Part shown: positions 12,501 to 23,621 of the stretch, piece by piece
How the letters are laid out: each line of letters starts with the position of its first letter
How positions within the stretch are numbered: position 1 is the stretch's first letter
Assembly (NCBI GenBank): GCA_019914945.1
Contig: CM034106.1
Coordinates: 11,036,501 to 11,100,500, forward strand
Reading direction: 5' to 3'
From: Typha latifolia
Taxonomy: Eukaryota; Streptophyta; Magnoliopsida; Poales; Typhaceae
Length of the DNA stretch: 64,000 bases
Made by a program: the position numbers and the translations under genes
Notes under the pieces: model-generated
What the model saw: the letters and a program-made list of their open reading frames with translations, nothing else
Told to the model about the DNA's origin: nothing
Database searches by the model: none

Positions 12501-13274
12501 TCATAAAATATAAATGAAAAAACGTTTCTTTTCTGCGTAAGAGGAGGACTACGACCGTTTCTTGCGGTGATTCTGGTCGCGTCTTATATGCATTTCAGTA
12601 TTATTGCGTTTGTATTGTAGCAGAGAGATGAAGTAATAATTCTAGTATTGATGAGTGTTTGTCCTGACAATTAATAATTCCAGGACTACTGCAGACCAGA
12701 AGAAGACAAGACAAGCATCCATTGAAAATTAAGCCCCTCCTAAAAAAAATCAACCATGAACTCAAACTTATTTATGACCAATTTATTTCAACAGAGGGAG
12801 GGCAGCGAGGTGAACGTACGGCAAAATGTGTGTGTGTGTGTGTGTGTGTGTGTTTTAAATATATGGCAAGTGTTTTTGTATGTTTTGTTTCTATTTTATT
12901 TTATTTTTTAACTTTTGTTAGGGAAAAGTTCATGGGATACCAAATAAGAGAAGTTATTTAGGTAGGTATGAACTTAACAACCTCATAAAAGTACCATTTG
13001 AGACCGTCTCATGCGCTGTAGTCTTCCCTAATTACCCCCCTCAAACGCGTTTTCGAATTATTAAAAGCAATAAAAAGAAAGTTAATGGAACCTCTTCAGT
13101 AGTAACTGGTGGGGGATTCAGATTACATCGGGTCGTGATGACGTATGAAGCTAACGTAAGCCTTTCAGGAAGACTTCAAGTCAACTCATCTCTGCTCATA
13201 TTTTTCCGTCATCTCGAGCCCTTCTTCTAAGTTCTAATAATCGAGAACTCACTTCCTTTTTCTTCTTCTCTCTA
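9521..13274. other. Intergenic region with no supported gene
   Basis: No domain-bearing frame seen. Contents: a (TTTTTA)n run at about 10869-10905; T-rich and TG-rich sequence at about 11020-11065; a CT-rich stretch at about 11520-12100 of coding-like composition but with broken frames, perhaps a retroposon remnant; a (GT)n microsatellite near 12827-12853; and the DMR6-like gene's promoter in the last few hundred bases. Confidence 0.5.
12827..12853. repeat. (GT)n microsatellite
   Basis: Pure TG dinucleotide run about 420 bases upstream of the dioxygenase start. Confidence 0.9.
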
Positions 13275-15818
13275 ATGGCGGACCTCCTCCTCTCCACTTC
13301 TTCTCGCCACGAGACTCTCCCAGAGAACTACGTCCGCCCCGAGTCGCAAAGGCCTCGCCTTAACGAAGTGGCCGCGGATTCCAACATCCCCGTCGTTGAT
13401 ATGAGCTCGTCAGATAAGATGCAGATCATCTCCCAAATAGCCTACGCTTGCCAATCCTATGGCTTCTTCCAGGTCTCGTTCTCTTACCTCCTCCAAAATC
13501 TCATCTTTTTTTGCCTCCTCTCTCTGTTTTACCAACTTGGCACCACTTCCTATTTCTTCACTCCAGGTCGTGAACCATGGGATTCCAGTGGAGTTGCTAA
13601 CGGAGGTGATGGCAATAGCCTTGCAATTTTTCCGTCTTCCTCCTGAGGAGAAGGCGAAGTATTATTCCGACGACCCATCTAAAAAAATGAGACTTTCGAC
13701 GAGTTTTAATGTCAGGAAGGAGACGATACACAACTGGCGAGACTATTTGCGGCTCCATTGCTACCCCCTCGAGGAGTTCGTACCTGATTGGCCTGCCACT
13801 CCTCCCTTATTTAAGTAAGATAATCTTTTACTAAACTATATATCTTCCTCTCGGTTTCCTCTGTTTCTTTACCAGGATTATAAACATAATTGCATACATG
13901 CATGTACTTGCTCTATTTTGCATGATTCCTATCTATTGTTCAACTCGGTACACTTCCCTAAGCTAGTATATTAATTTGGCACGGTTCAAGCTTCACAATT
14001 ATGCGGCAATTGAATTATCCTCGTACATCGTACTATGAAGCTCATTTCCCGATGCCGGTGAGGAACACCGGCGTGCCTGTCGGCAGATTAACGTCTGTAC
14101 CTTGTTTTGCTCTATGTCATCACCAATAATTTAGATAGTAAGGACTACAAGAGTCATTGACTTCAGATTCTAGAAGAATCATTTGCTTAATCTCCATGAA
14201 GAGTACTTGGTCATTCTCAAGATACCTATTCTTAATTATTTTTTCCCCCTTCATTCCAAGTGGGAAGCAAATCATGTTAGATAGATCTAGCCTGCCTGCT
14301 AGCCTTTACAACTTCCATTTATTACTGAGATCGATACCATGTAGTGTCTCCATTAGTACTGCTAGTATTGATCAAGCGGTCCCTTAGAGGAGATAACTCA
14401 CCAGTGGAAGAGTAATGAACCTAGACTAACTACAAGACATGAAAAAGGCCCACCACACTTGCCATTGCAGTTTCCAGGATTCAGAAGTCCAGAAATCTTA
14501 AATAGCAATATGTGAAATCACATGCTGAGAATCTAAACATTGATCATGAGCAACTTGGTCATCCCCCAAATGCCATCATAAATCATGTACTAGGAGATAT
14601 CTCAGTTACTGTTTTTTCTTTTCTTTTCTTTTCTTTTCTTTTTAACTAGTTCTAGCCTGATTGGCCTTTTTCGTCAATCATAACAGGGATATTATGAGCA
14701 CATACTGTAAGGAAGTTCGACAATTAGGATTCCAATTGCTTGGCCTAATATCTTTGAGCCTAGGATTGGAAGAAGACTACATTGAGAGGGTTCTTGGTGA
14801 GCAAGAGCAGCACATGGCTGTAAACTACTACCCGCAATGCCCTGCGCCGGAGCTCACATATGGTCTTCCAGCCCACACAGATCCAAATGCCCTCACTATT
14901 CTTCTCCAGGACCAACATGTAGCTGGTTTGCAGGTTCTCAAGGAAGGGAAATGGATTGCAGTTGATCCACGACCCAATGCACTAGTCATCAACATAGGTG
15001 ACCAGCTACAGGTGATATGTCCTAGATAATTAAACCATAAATTTTCTTTTATAAGAGAGTTTGATACAGTTGCAATGCATATATCTAATGTTGGTGGAAG
15101 ATACCAAGAACGCATTTTTTTACTCAAAGCAAGATGCATCACCTAATCTTTTATATTTTGTGAGTAGGTTGGTTAGGTAGTAGGAGTTGCATCTCAGAAG
15201 ATGTAAAATAAAACCTGTTTTACACATGTATAAAAATTCAAATTGAAGCAAAGCATGTGCTTCTTTCAGATCAGGTGCATTGGATGCTTTTCCTCATCTT
15301 TCCTTCAGTTGCAGAAAATTATAATTTGATGTTCTTCTGACAAGTAATCTTATGTTCCACAAAATTAAGATGCGGAAAATTCTATCAAAGCTGAGAAGAT
15401 AATTTCATATTACTCATAAATTTAGGACTAAATATATCAGAACCTGGTTGCCGAATATAATTTTCTGTACAACTTGAGAAAAGAACAAAGGATTTGCTGT
15501 TCTAGATTCAGTTACTGTAAAAATTATAAAAAATAAATTAGATGCAACCTTCATTAGCTAAACTTTTTAATGCAGGCACTAAGTAATGGTAGATACAAGA
15601 GTGTTTGGCATCGGGCGGTCGTCAATGCCAACAGCGAAAGGATGTCAGTTGCATCCTTTCTTTGTCCGTGCAACAGCGCACTAATTAGCCCTCCGGAAAA
15701 GCTCACCGGCGAGGGATCCCCAGCCATATATAGGAGCTACACATACGCCGAATATTACAGCAAATTTTGGAGCAGAAACTTGGATCAGGAGCACTGCTTG
15801 GAGCTTTTCAGGAGCTAG
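13275..15818 (+). CDS. DMR6-like 2-oxoglutarate/Fe(II)-dependent dioxygenase (salicylate hydroxylase type)
   Basis: Four exons: 13275-13472, 13567-13814, 14687-15011, 15576-15818. They join in phase to 337 residues, the usual family length. Family members hydroxylate salicylic acid using Fe(II), 2-oxoglutarate and O2 in the cytosol, lowering this defence hormone; loss of Arabidopsis DMR6 raises downy mildew resistance. An N-terminal DIOX_N domain starts after 'LPENYVRP'. The catalytic core has the iron ligands His212, Asp214 ('PAHTDPNALTILLQD') and His269 ('KSVWHRAV'). The 2-oxoglutarate-binding pair is Arg279 and Ser281 (RMS). 'NWRDYLRLHCYP' and the ending 'YYKFWSRNLDQEHCLE'-like stretch (here YYSKFWSRNLDQEHCLELF) are very close to DMR6/DLO proteins. 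The gene looks intact. The alternative, flavone synthase I-like activity, is known for some relatives. Confidence 0.92.
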
Positions 15819-18021
15819 TTGCACCTTCCATATAGTCCACACAAGTGTATGGGTAGCGATCTTTTGTCGGCGCACTATATTACAAGGAATCTGTTCATTG
15901 AGATCCATATTTTTTTTATGTTCATCACTGTTGCTTTCCATTCTCAGACCACTCAATGTGCTAGATTCCCTACTTGTTGCCCAGTGGCAGTGGATCGGCG
16001 CTTGTTTGGCTGCATATTACCTCTACTGCAACTAGCAAATTGTATCCTTAGTACTTATACCGCACTATCTTTTGAGTATATCTTGTACTGCATTATGTCC
16101 GACATACTTAGTTTTCATTACGATATCATGAGTTCTGAGAGAATCTGGTATATTAGGCCCACACCAGTGGCTGCAACTCATTATCTATCGTATATTAATC
16201 TCTTCCTTATTCTAATGCCCATGATGTTGGATCGCATTGCTATGTTGAACACTACTGCTATCTACTCTGTAAGGCACTTCATAATTATTGCATAATCCTT
16301 GTGTACATTACTAAAGCATAGCTTTGAAGCTCGTCAAGATTCCACCTTCATATAGTTTAGTACTTGTAATTCTTGGCTAGCTTGATGAGTTGCACAAAAT
16401 AGTCTTACCATCTCTCTCCAACCCCCTAAGGTCGGTTGCCTTCGAGCCACTTATTTTAGTGTCACTTTTCCCCGAACTGACTTGATTCCAAAAGTGCAAA
16501 AAGCTTCTGCTAAAAATCTACAGAGTGGACCCTTGGATAAGTCCACTCCATGGGCTCCAGATCCACTAGTAAAGTGGTTGTTCCACTCAAAAGAAGAAAA
16601 GATATAGAGCTTTCTTGCTATTATGCCACAAATTCCACTTAAATGAGCTCGAAATAAGATTACTACAGTCAGAGTCTCAGAGATCATTTATTTATTTATT
16701 TTATTATTTAAGAGTATGAAAGCTAGATATAGAATTTTTAGATACGGAGATACTTAGACTTCTATTAAATTTTAGCTAATATAATAAGCTACTTAATCCG
16801 GGCTTCAAACTACTGTGTGCATTAAGCTGTCGCAGTATTGAGATATGTTATAAACTGTCGCGCTGCTATTTGCTTCTTCAAATCATCAATCGAGTCTGAT
16901 CGTTGAGCCAAACTATCAAATTATCAAATATTTTTTCCGTATTGTCTAGCAATCAACCGAATTGAGTCAAACCACAAAATAATTAAATAACTTTTCCACA
17001 ATATTATTTAGGATTGAAGTTGAACTTATAACCTCATTTATTATAGAAAAAGTAACCTACCAACTCTAGTCGGTAATTATTTGAGCTCGGAGTTATTAGC
17101 CCAAAATATTGCCTCTCGGGTGGCATTGTCGGTTAACTATAAACAGTGATGCACGACAAAGTCCAAACTGCAGAGCTCTACTGTTTGTGTACATGTATTG
17201 ACGTGAAAGTTTCACTCATTGGGCTCCACCTTCTTGACCCAATTCTGTTCTCAGGTGCCTCACCGGCCACCCAAATGCTATTGCAATGAAGTGACGTGAT
17301 GATATTAAGATGATTCTTGTCGGGAAAAATATCTAACCGAGCTTGAAGATATTTTACATTCTTTTTTCAAAAGATTCCGTATTCGAATCATAAAACGCGT
17401 GTTACAATTTCAGCCGGCACTTTGTTCGCCGACTGACTGCCTTTTTCAGATTTGCTGCATTTCCTTAGCGCGTTATCATCTGCTAGTCCGATTAATATTT
17501 AATATTTCTTAAAAAAAATATTGATATGTATTTTTTCTATATAAATAAATAATTATTATTGAAAAAATTACTTACTAACTCGGATCGATGATTTAGCTTG
17601 TTGGTTGTGCGGTAATTTGGAGAAACAGTTTGATAGTACGATAATTTAGAGCAATTGACTTAGCGTGATTTAATTTAAGTTGGAGCAATAGCTCGGTGGT
17701 GTAATAGGCAGACAATGGGCCGATTTACTGATAAGGGCTGGCAGGAAGCGTGGAGCCCATATTGCCGTACCGAAAATATGGGCTCCGAATGGGATTAGCC
17801 CAGATCAAATCGGACGGTTTTGGACCACACTTGATCGAATTGGTCATGTGTGAGATTAGAAGTAACACCAATTAAAAGTGGGGGTCGGATTCGAACAAAA
17901 TCCCATGCCTGACTCGAACCTAATCTCACATTCTCACCCTCTCATATACCAAAGCTATCCTTTCTTTGTGGCTTTATCCGCTCACTCTTCTATCTATCTT
18001 TCTCCGCCTTCCTCCTCCCTC
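15819..18021. other. Intergenic region between dioxygenase and RPL11 genes
   Basis: Contains the presumed 3' UTR of the dioxygenase gene, then AT-rich DNA with no supported gene, then the RPL11 promoter. Frames near 15819-16295 and 16451-16687 lack recognisable domains and plausible gene structure. Confidence 0.5.
17716..17802. promoter_or_regulatory. Cluster of four site II (TGGGCY) elements upstream of RPL11
   Basis: TGGGCC at 17716-17721, AGCCCA at 17754-17759, TGGGCT at 17779-17784 and AGCCCA at 17797-17802. All lie 220-310 bases before the RPL11 start codon. Site II motifs bind TCP factors and are typical of plant ribosomal-protein promoters, so growth-linked control is a reasonable inference. 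Confidence 0.6.
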
Positions 18022-20376
18022 ATGGCCGCATCCATGTCGACCTCCCTTTCACTACCTCCTCTCTCCTCTCCATCCCACAGTAAAACCAGGCTCTCCTCCT
18101 CTTTCCTCCCTTCCTTCTCCACCTCCTCCTCCTCCTCCTCCTGTTTGCGCTCATTCATCCGCAAAGCACATTCACCGCTTGTCACTTCGAGGCCTCTCAC
18201 CATCAAATCTATGGCACCTCCGAAGCCCGGAGGAAAAGCCAAGAAGGGTATCCCGTTTTCTATTGGTTCCCTTTCGGTTTAGTGCTTCAAAATTGGCTTC
18301 TTGGTTTTGGGTCTCATCTGGGTCTTCTTGTTGGTTCCTGTTCTTGTTCTTGGATGCAGTGGTGGGAGTTATAAAGCTTGCTCTGGAGGCGGGTAAGGCG
18401 ACTCCGGCGCCGCCGGTGGGGCCGGCGCTGGGTTCCAAGGGTGTCAATATCATGGCTTTCTGCAAGGAGTACAATGCCAAGACGGCAGAGAAGGCTGGAT
18501 ATGTGATTCCGGTGGAAATCACAGTCTATGATGTGAGATGTTTTCTTTTGCATTTGTCGGGAACTTAATTTTGCATCGAATTTTCTATGACTAAATTAAT
18601 TGCGTGCCTGCTTATACTACTATACTGTGCACCACTCCTTTTGATTTAATTATACGATCCTGGGAATTGGTTAACTGAGCTAAGTGGGAAATTAATATTT
18701 TTTATGGGCAGGATAAGAGCTTTACGTTCATTTTGAAGACTCCTCCTGCCTCAGTTTTGCTACTCAAAGCTGCAGGTATGCTCTTTGTCGAATACTTGGA
18801 TATAACTGAGAATAATTTTGGTTCCTTATTTCATTCATTAAAATGCTATGCAGTTCTCAGTATACCAACGATAAATTACATATCTTGTTTAGTAGGTTTT
18901 GTGATAAATGTACCTTTTGGTCTGTCTTATATCATAGCTGTTGTTTTCCACAGGAAATCTATTGCTGGCTTATATTAGTTTTTCTCTTATGTTGTGCTTG
19001 AAAACTCTGCTGGGGCAGGTCATTAGAAGTTGTACTTGTCGTTGTAGTTGAAGAACATTATTGCCATCGAAATGCTATCATAAGGATGAACTACTGAGAT
19101 CCTACTTAGTTTGCATTTTACTTTTCATATTCTAAAAGTGAATTATTGTTTCCACCAAGCTTTAACATCTCTTTGTCACTTTAAATTTCACAAAATATGG
19201 TGTATAACGTACTTGTAAATGTGAGGGGACATAAAAAGTGCCTGCTTACTTTGTTGGTGGATTATGTAGTAGACCAAAGGGAGATGCTCTTTGGTGTCTT
19301 AGTTGAAAGAGTTCGTCAGATGTGTCAAATTCCTTTCAAATTTTTTTCTAGCTAGCAAAGCTAAAACACCCGATGGTTGGCTTCTATAAAGTACCTTATT
19401 TAAGGATGTTAATGCTAAAATAATATTAACTGTGTATGGAGTGTGGAAATTTTGTCAGTAATATATATATTTCTCCCTTGTACTCATTTTATTTTCTATG
19501 TCTGAAATAATATGCAAAGAGTGAAAGGGCTTATCAAGTGGCATTTAGTGACATTATTATAGTTCAGTATCACTTACAATCTATTGATAAACTACATACA
19601 TAGTCTACACTTGCTATTTTTTTGAGTCTACACTTGCTATTTTTCTGAGGAAAATTAGTCAAGTTATTTGAACTCACTGTATGTCTTCTTTTTTCCTTGG
19701 CTTTTCCTGCAAGAAGAAATTCGTAATAATAGAAAAAACCAGCATGTACAAATTTGTGGATGTGGACTGAGCATTTTGAGTTCTAATGGGTCTGATCAGT
19801 GTTGTGTAACTTTATATTAATTTTCTGTATTTCTGTATTTCCTGTATGCTATTATGGTGGTCTTTTCAAACATATAAATCCCTAATGTGATGTATTCTGG
19901 TCTTTTATATTCGTGGGTTGTCCTCTGTCTTCTCCAAGTAGGATAAGTCCACTAAAATACAACATGATGCATTGTTCAGCTTTTCTTTGGAAAGTGTGAT
20001 AGATATTTGATAGAGATGCAGGATTGAATATGGAACATTATAAGAAACTTATGCATGCCATCAAAAGAGGAACAAAATAAGTTTGTACCATTCATATTGT
20101 CAATTAGAGGATCATCTTGCTCAGAGTTGTTAATTTATTATTAATTGCCTCTATTTGTGATGCTCAGGTGCTGAAAAAGGTTCAAAAGAGCCAAATCGAG
20201 AGAAGGTCGGGAAGATAACAATTGAGCAGCTTCGTGCAATAGCCACAGAAAAATTGCCAGATTTAAACTGTACCACTATCGAGTCAGCCATGAGGATCAT
20301 AGCAGGTACTGCAGCTAATATGGGCATCGACATTGACCCTCCAGTTCTTGAGCCGAAGAAGAAAGTACTTGTATAG
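18022..20376 (+). CDS. RPL11: Plastid 50S ribosomal protein L11 (nuclear gene)
   Basis: Four exons: 18022-18247, 18360-18532, 18712-18775, 20168-20376. They give 223 residues. The N-terminal 70 or so residues are Ser/Pro/Thr-rich and lack acidic residues, as in a chloroplast transit peptide. Part of this is encoded by a TCC repeat (about 18118-18141). The mature part starts near 'KPGGKAKK' and has the L11 signature '[21 protein letters not shown]', then '[18 protein letters not shown]' and a C-terminal '[16 protein letters not shown]'. L11 binds 23S rRNA at the GTPase-associated centre of the plastid ribosome. I chose the ATG at 18022 because it gives a normal transit peptide; an in-frame upstream ATG at 17878 would add an atypical leader. 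Intron 3 is long (1392 bases). The plastid form is preferred over the mitochondrial form because of the leader. Confidence 0.92.
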
Positions 20377-21777
20377 CCTACATTTGCTCATCATTCCCTT
20401 GATATCCCTCTGTAGATTAGGATTTGTTGTTGTTCAAGAAGACACCATGTTGATCTTCAAAATTTTCTTGCTCTGCTCACGAGTTTGAGTAGAGCCCGCT
20501 ATCTGAATGGTGCAAACCACTGAGTCTTTATTCTTTTCGTCAGTCAACAAGCCACAGCAGGTCAGGCTGAGGATGTACATGATACATGAATTATCACTTT
20601 CAAATCCTCAAAAATATGCTATTTGACCTGCTTTTATTTTGAATGAGATTGTGTCAAATCTACTACTAATAAGGAGCACAATATTGCAGGTGACATTCAA
20701 ATAGTTGAGCAATTTGCGTGTCCAATTGTTTTGATAACTTACACTAGGAATCCTTTTCGTACTCTCCCCTCCCACCCCAAGCCTTAGGAATCCCACCAGT
20801 AATGGTTAGGGTATAGGGTTTTCATCCCTACTTAGCACCCTCTTAGTGCACGAGAAGGTGAGAAGGTGCTGAAGGGAAAGTTGGATTTTGCCCTCCACTT
20901 AGGGTCGGTGTTTGCTTGCCATCTTATTCGGCTTCCCTCTTTGCTAAGAGGAATATTCTCTTAAGCCGACAAAGTTCGATGAGTGAACTTGGGCAGTGGA
21001 CGTGCTTTTATCATAATTATTTTTGCTGGATTTACATTGTAGTTTCTTTTATATTTATTTCGTTGCTCTGTTGGGTTTATTAATTATTAGGCTAAATATT
21101 GGGAGTTCTCAGAATTATACTTTTGCTGGATTTACATTGAAGTACAGGCAAGCATCTTTTGTTTAGTTGAATATGTACATTAACACTTGATACGATCGCC
21201 ACCGTCCATCCACTCGATGCTATTGCACGAATCAAGAAGTCAGTCTAGGATCGACCAACAAAGGAAACGTGGAACATAGCATAAAAGAGCACAAAAAAAA
21301 TTTTTTTTAATAAATGGAAAAAGTTAGCTTGCATCATTCTATAATAAAATTAATATTCATGAGCATCGAAGGTGCTCGACCGCGTTGCGATTCCCAAAAC
21401 AAAAGGTCTCCATCTCCCCGAGAGAAAGAAGAGAGAAAGGTAGCGGAATGCATGAAGTGGAGTACCCAAAAATAAAAAACAAGAAAAAGAAAAAGAAAAA
21501 GAGATCATCACTGCTCTAGAAGAAGGGAAAGCTGGCGCTCTCTGCCGCCGCTGCTGCTGTTACTGTGTCCTTTCGTCACAGTCCTGCAGCAATACCCATG
21601 GACCACAACGACATCTCTTGATAAAAATTATACGTGTTAATAGAGGCGTCAGTTTCCCATCTCCTTTGACCTTCCACCTCACCTTCCATGTCAAAAGGGG
21701 CCATGATTCCACTTTTTTCTTTCTTTCTTTCTTTCTTCTTATTTTTTTGTGCAGCAATGCATCCATCGTCATCAATA
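20377..21777. other. Intergenic region between convergent RPL11 and bHLH genes
   Basis: Holds the 3' ends of two convergent genes. No gene is supported inside. A purine-rich run near 21470-21503 and a TTTC repeat near 21715-21737 are low-complexity. Confidence 0.5.
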
Positions 21778-23280
21778 TCAGCAGCAAGCGCTGCTGTACG
21801 TGAAGATTTGGTGCACTGCCGTTGCAATCTCGTCCGCTGACCCGAGCTTGCAATCCTCCTCCATCTGTAAGAGAAAAAAATATATGAGAAATTTTCATAT
21901 GACACCCTATAGTAAGCAAATTTGTGGTTAAATCTTTTTGATTAAAAGAAAACTAATAGAAAATAGAGCTCTGGAAAATGATTAAACCGAGGGGTAAATT
22001 TATACTCTTTGAGAAGTGAGAAGAACTGGGATGTTAAAAAGCGAGTTTCTGACCTGATCTGTTAATCTCCTCCCATATATATTACCATTCTACTGTAGTC
22101 TACAAATAATTTATAGAAGGCGTAAATTATTTTCTCAAAAGCACGCTGACGTAGTTACATAATAAATAATTAAAAAAACAGTAGCAGGATAATATTATTT
22201 TTTTTAATCAGAAGTAATAGATTGCTTAAAAAACTAGATATAAAGCGTTTCCCTAGAACTTAATCGCGGTCTGGATAGAAGGACATAAGGGCTTCTTTTC
22301 CATGCCGTCCACTCCAGTAAGGTCGAACTCAATCTAATAGAATGTATAATTTGACACATCTACGAAACTGAAGATTTAGAATGTAAAATAAGCATATTAA
22401 GAGAGAGAGGGACCTTGAGGTTGAGGGAGTAGAAAATTGCACTTTGGTCCAAAGAGGTGATGCTGAGATGGAGAACGGAGAGGCCAAGCCCCTCCATTGC
22501 CGCAATGGCTCTCACCAACTGCCCTGGCCGCCGCCTTCCGGCGACCTTCAGATTCACGTGGCCTTGCACCATCGAAGCCTCCACGTCCACCTCCTCTACC
22601 ACTACCTCCACCTCTCTTTTGATGCCAGCTCTACATTTCCTCTGCGAGTAACTCGTGTACTGCGGCGATACGAAGAAACCATCGACCACTCCGGAGGCAG
22701 TCGCACCTCTCACCTGCTTCTCGGCTTGGAGCGAAACGAGGAGCTGCTCCATCTCCTTAACAAAGTCGATGGCCCCACCTATGATAGAGGCCTGGTCCCC
22801 CTGCACATACCCAAATCGGGAAAGAAATCATCAAATGACAGCCGTTAGATGAGCGATGAGGATAGCGTTGGGACGTACGCGTAGCACGAAGGAAGGAGGC
22901 ACGAGGGAGCGGAGAGTGGAGAGGTGGTCGTTCATAAGCCGCCGGCGGTTTCGCTCCACGGCGATGTGGGTCATGCGCTGGATCTCGGTCTCCGTGGACT
23001 TCTTCGTCGCCGACGAGCGAGAGCGCTTCCTTTTCTTCGCCTCTCTCGACGTGGTTGGTTTCGCCGTGAGCAGCCCTTCTTGGGTGACGCAGCTCTCCGC
23101 CGTCGGATCTCGGCTCTGGTGGTTGTTTTGGAGGCGGAGGAGGAGCTGAAAGTGGGATTCCTCTTGCTCTGCCACCTCCCCTGCTTCAAAGATTGCTCCT
23201 TGGAGAAGTTGGAGGAACGGCATTTGCTGGTGGTGGCCCGTGATTAGGCTCCCAGAGCTTATCATCTCCTCACCAACCAA
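21778..23280 (-). CDS. Group Ia bHLH transcription factor (bHLH94/96/57-like)
   Basis: Three exons on the minus strand: 23280-22879, 22800-22414 and 21864-21778, in phase, giving 291 residues. It should bind E-box DNA as a dimer in the nucleus. A basic, Lys/Arg-rich stretch precedes the bHLH domain (about residues 103-156), which begins '[18 protein letters not shown]' and continues after the intron with '[19 protein letters not shown]'. The His, Glu and Arg contacts of the basic region are present. The first intron falls after 'SFVLR', before 'GDQAS', inside the HLH. A C-terminal ACT-like region includes '[20 protein letters not shown]'. The last small exon encodes '[20 protein letters not shown]', which fits group Ia ends, a group that also includes SPCH, MUTE and FAMA. 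The first residues of the basic region favour the bHLH57/71/94/96 side. The start could lie further upstream if a 5' exon was missed. Confidence 0.85.
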
Positions 23281-23584
23281 CTGTTTTATTTCAACGATAA
23301 ATTAAGATGGAAGTAGCAACTGGGTTCACTTAAAAATCGAAACTTTGCAACACGGATGGCTTTAAAATAGTTAAAGCTTAAGGAACTTGTTTTACTTCAA
23401 CAATGAAATGGCATTAGCAACGTTGGAACAGGAATGGTTATAAAATAGGCAAAACTTACAAACCCAGAAAGGAAATCGCCTTTAGAAGGTCGAAAGGAAC
23501 TTTTCAACACTTGCATTGCATTGAATGAAATGCCCATATGGAGGAATTCGTGCCCACCTCTCTTCCACCTAGAAATGGGTCTTC

Positions 23585-23587
<3 letters not shown>

Positions 23588-23619
<32 letters not shown>
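23588..23619. repeat. (GA)n microsatellite
   Basis: Pure AG dinucleotides about 310 bases upstream of the bHLH start; possible 5' leader element. Confidence 0.9.

Positions 23620-23621
<2 letters not shown>

Noticed and set aside
17878..18568. Alternative frames over RPL11 exons, including a 200-residue frame and an upstream ATG
   Set aside because: They read through splice sites or shift frame. Only the spliced frame gives L11.
22444..23247. Plus-strand frames over the bHLH gene
   Set aside because: Shadows of the GC-rich minus-strand exons, with no domains.
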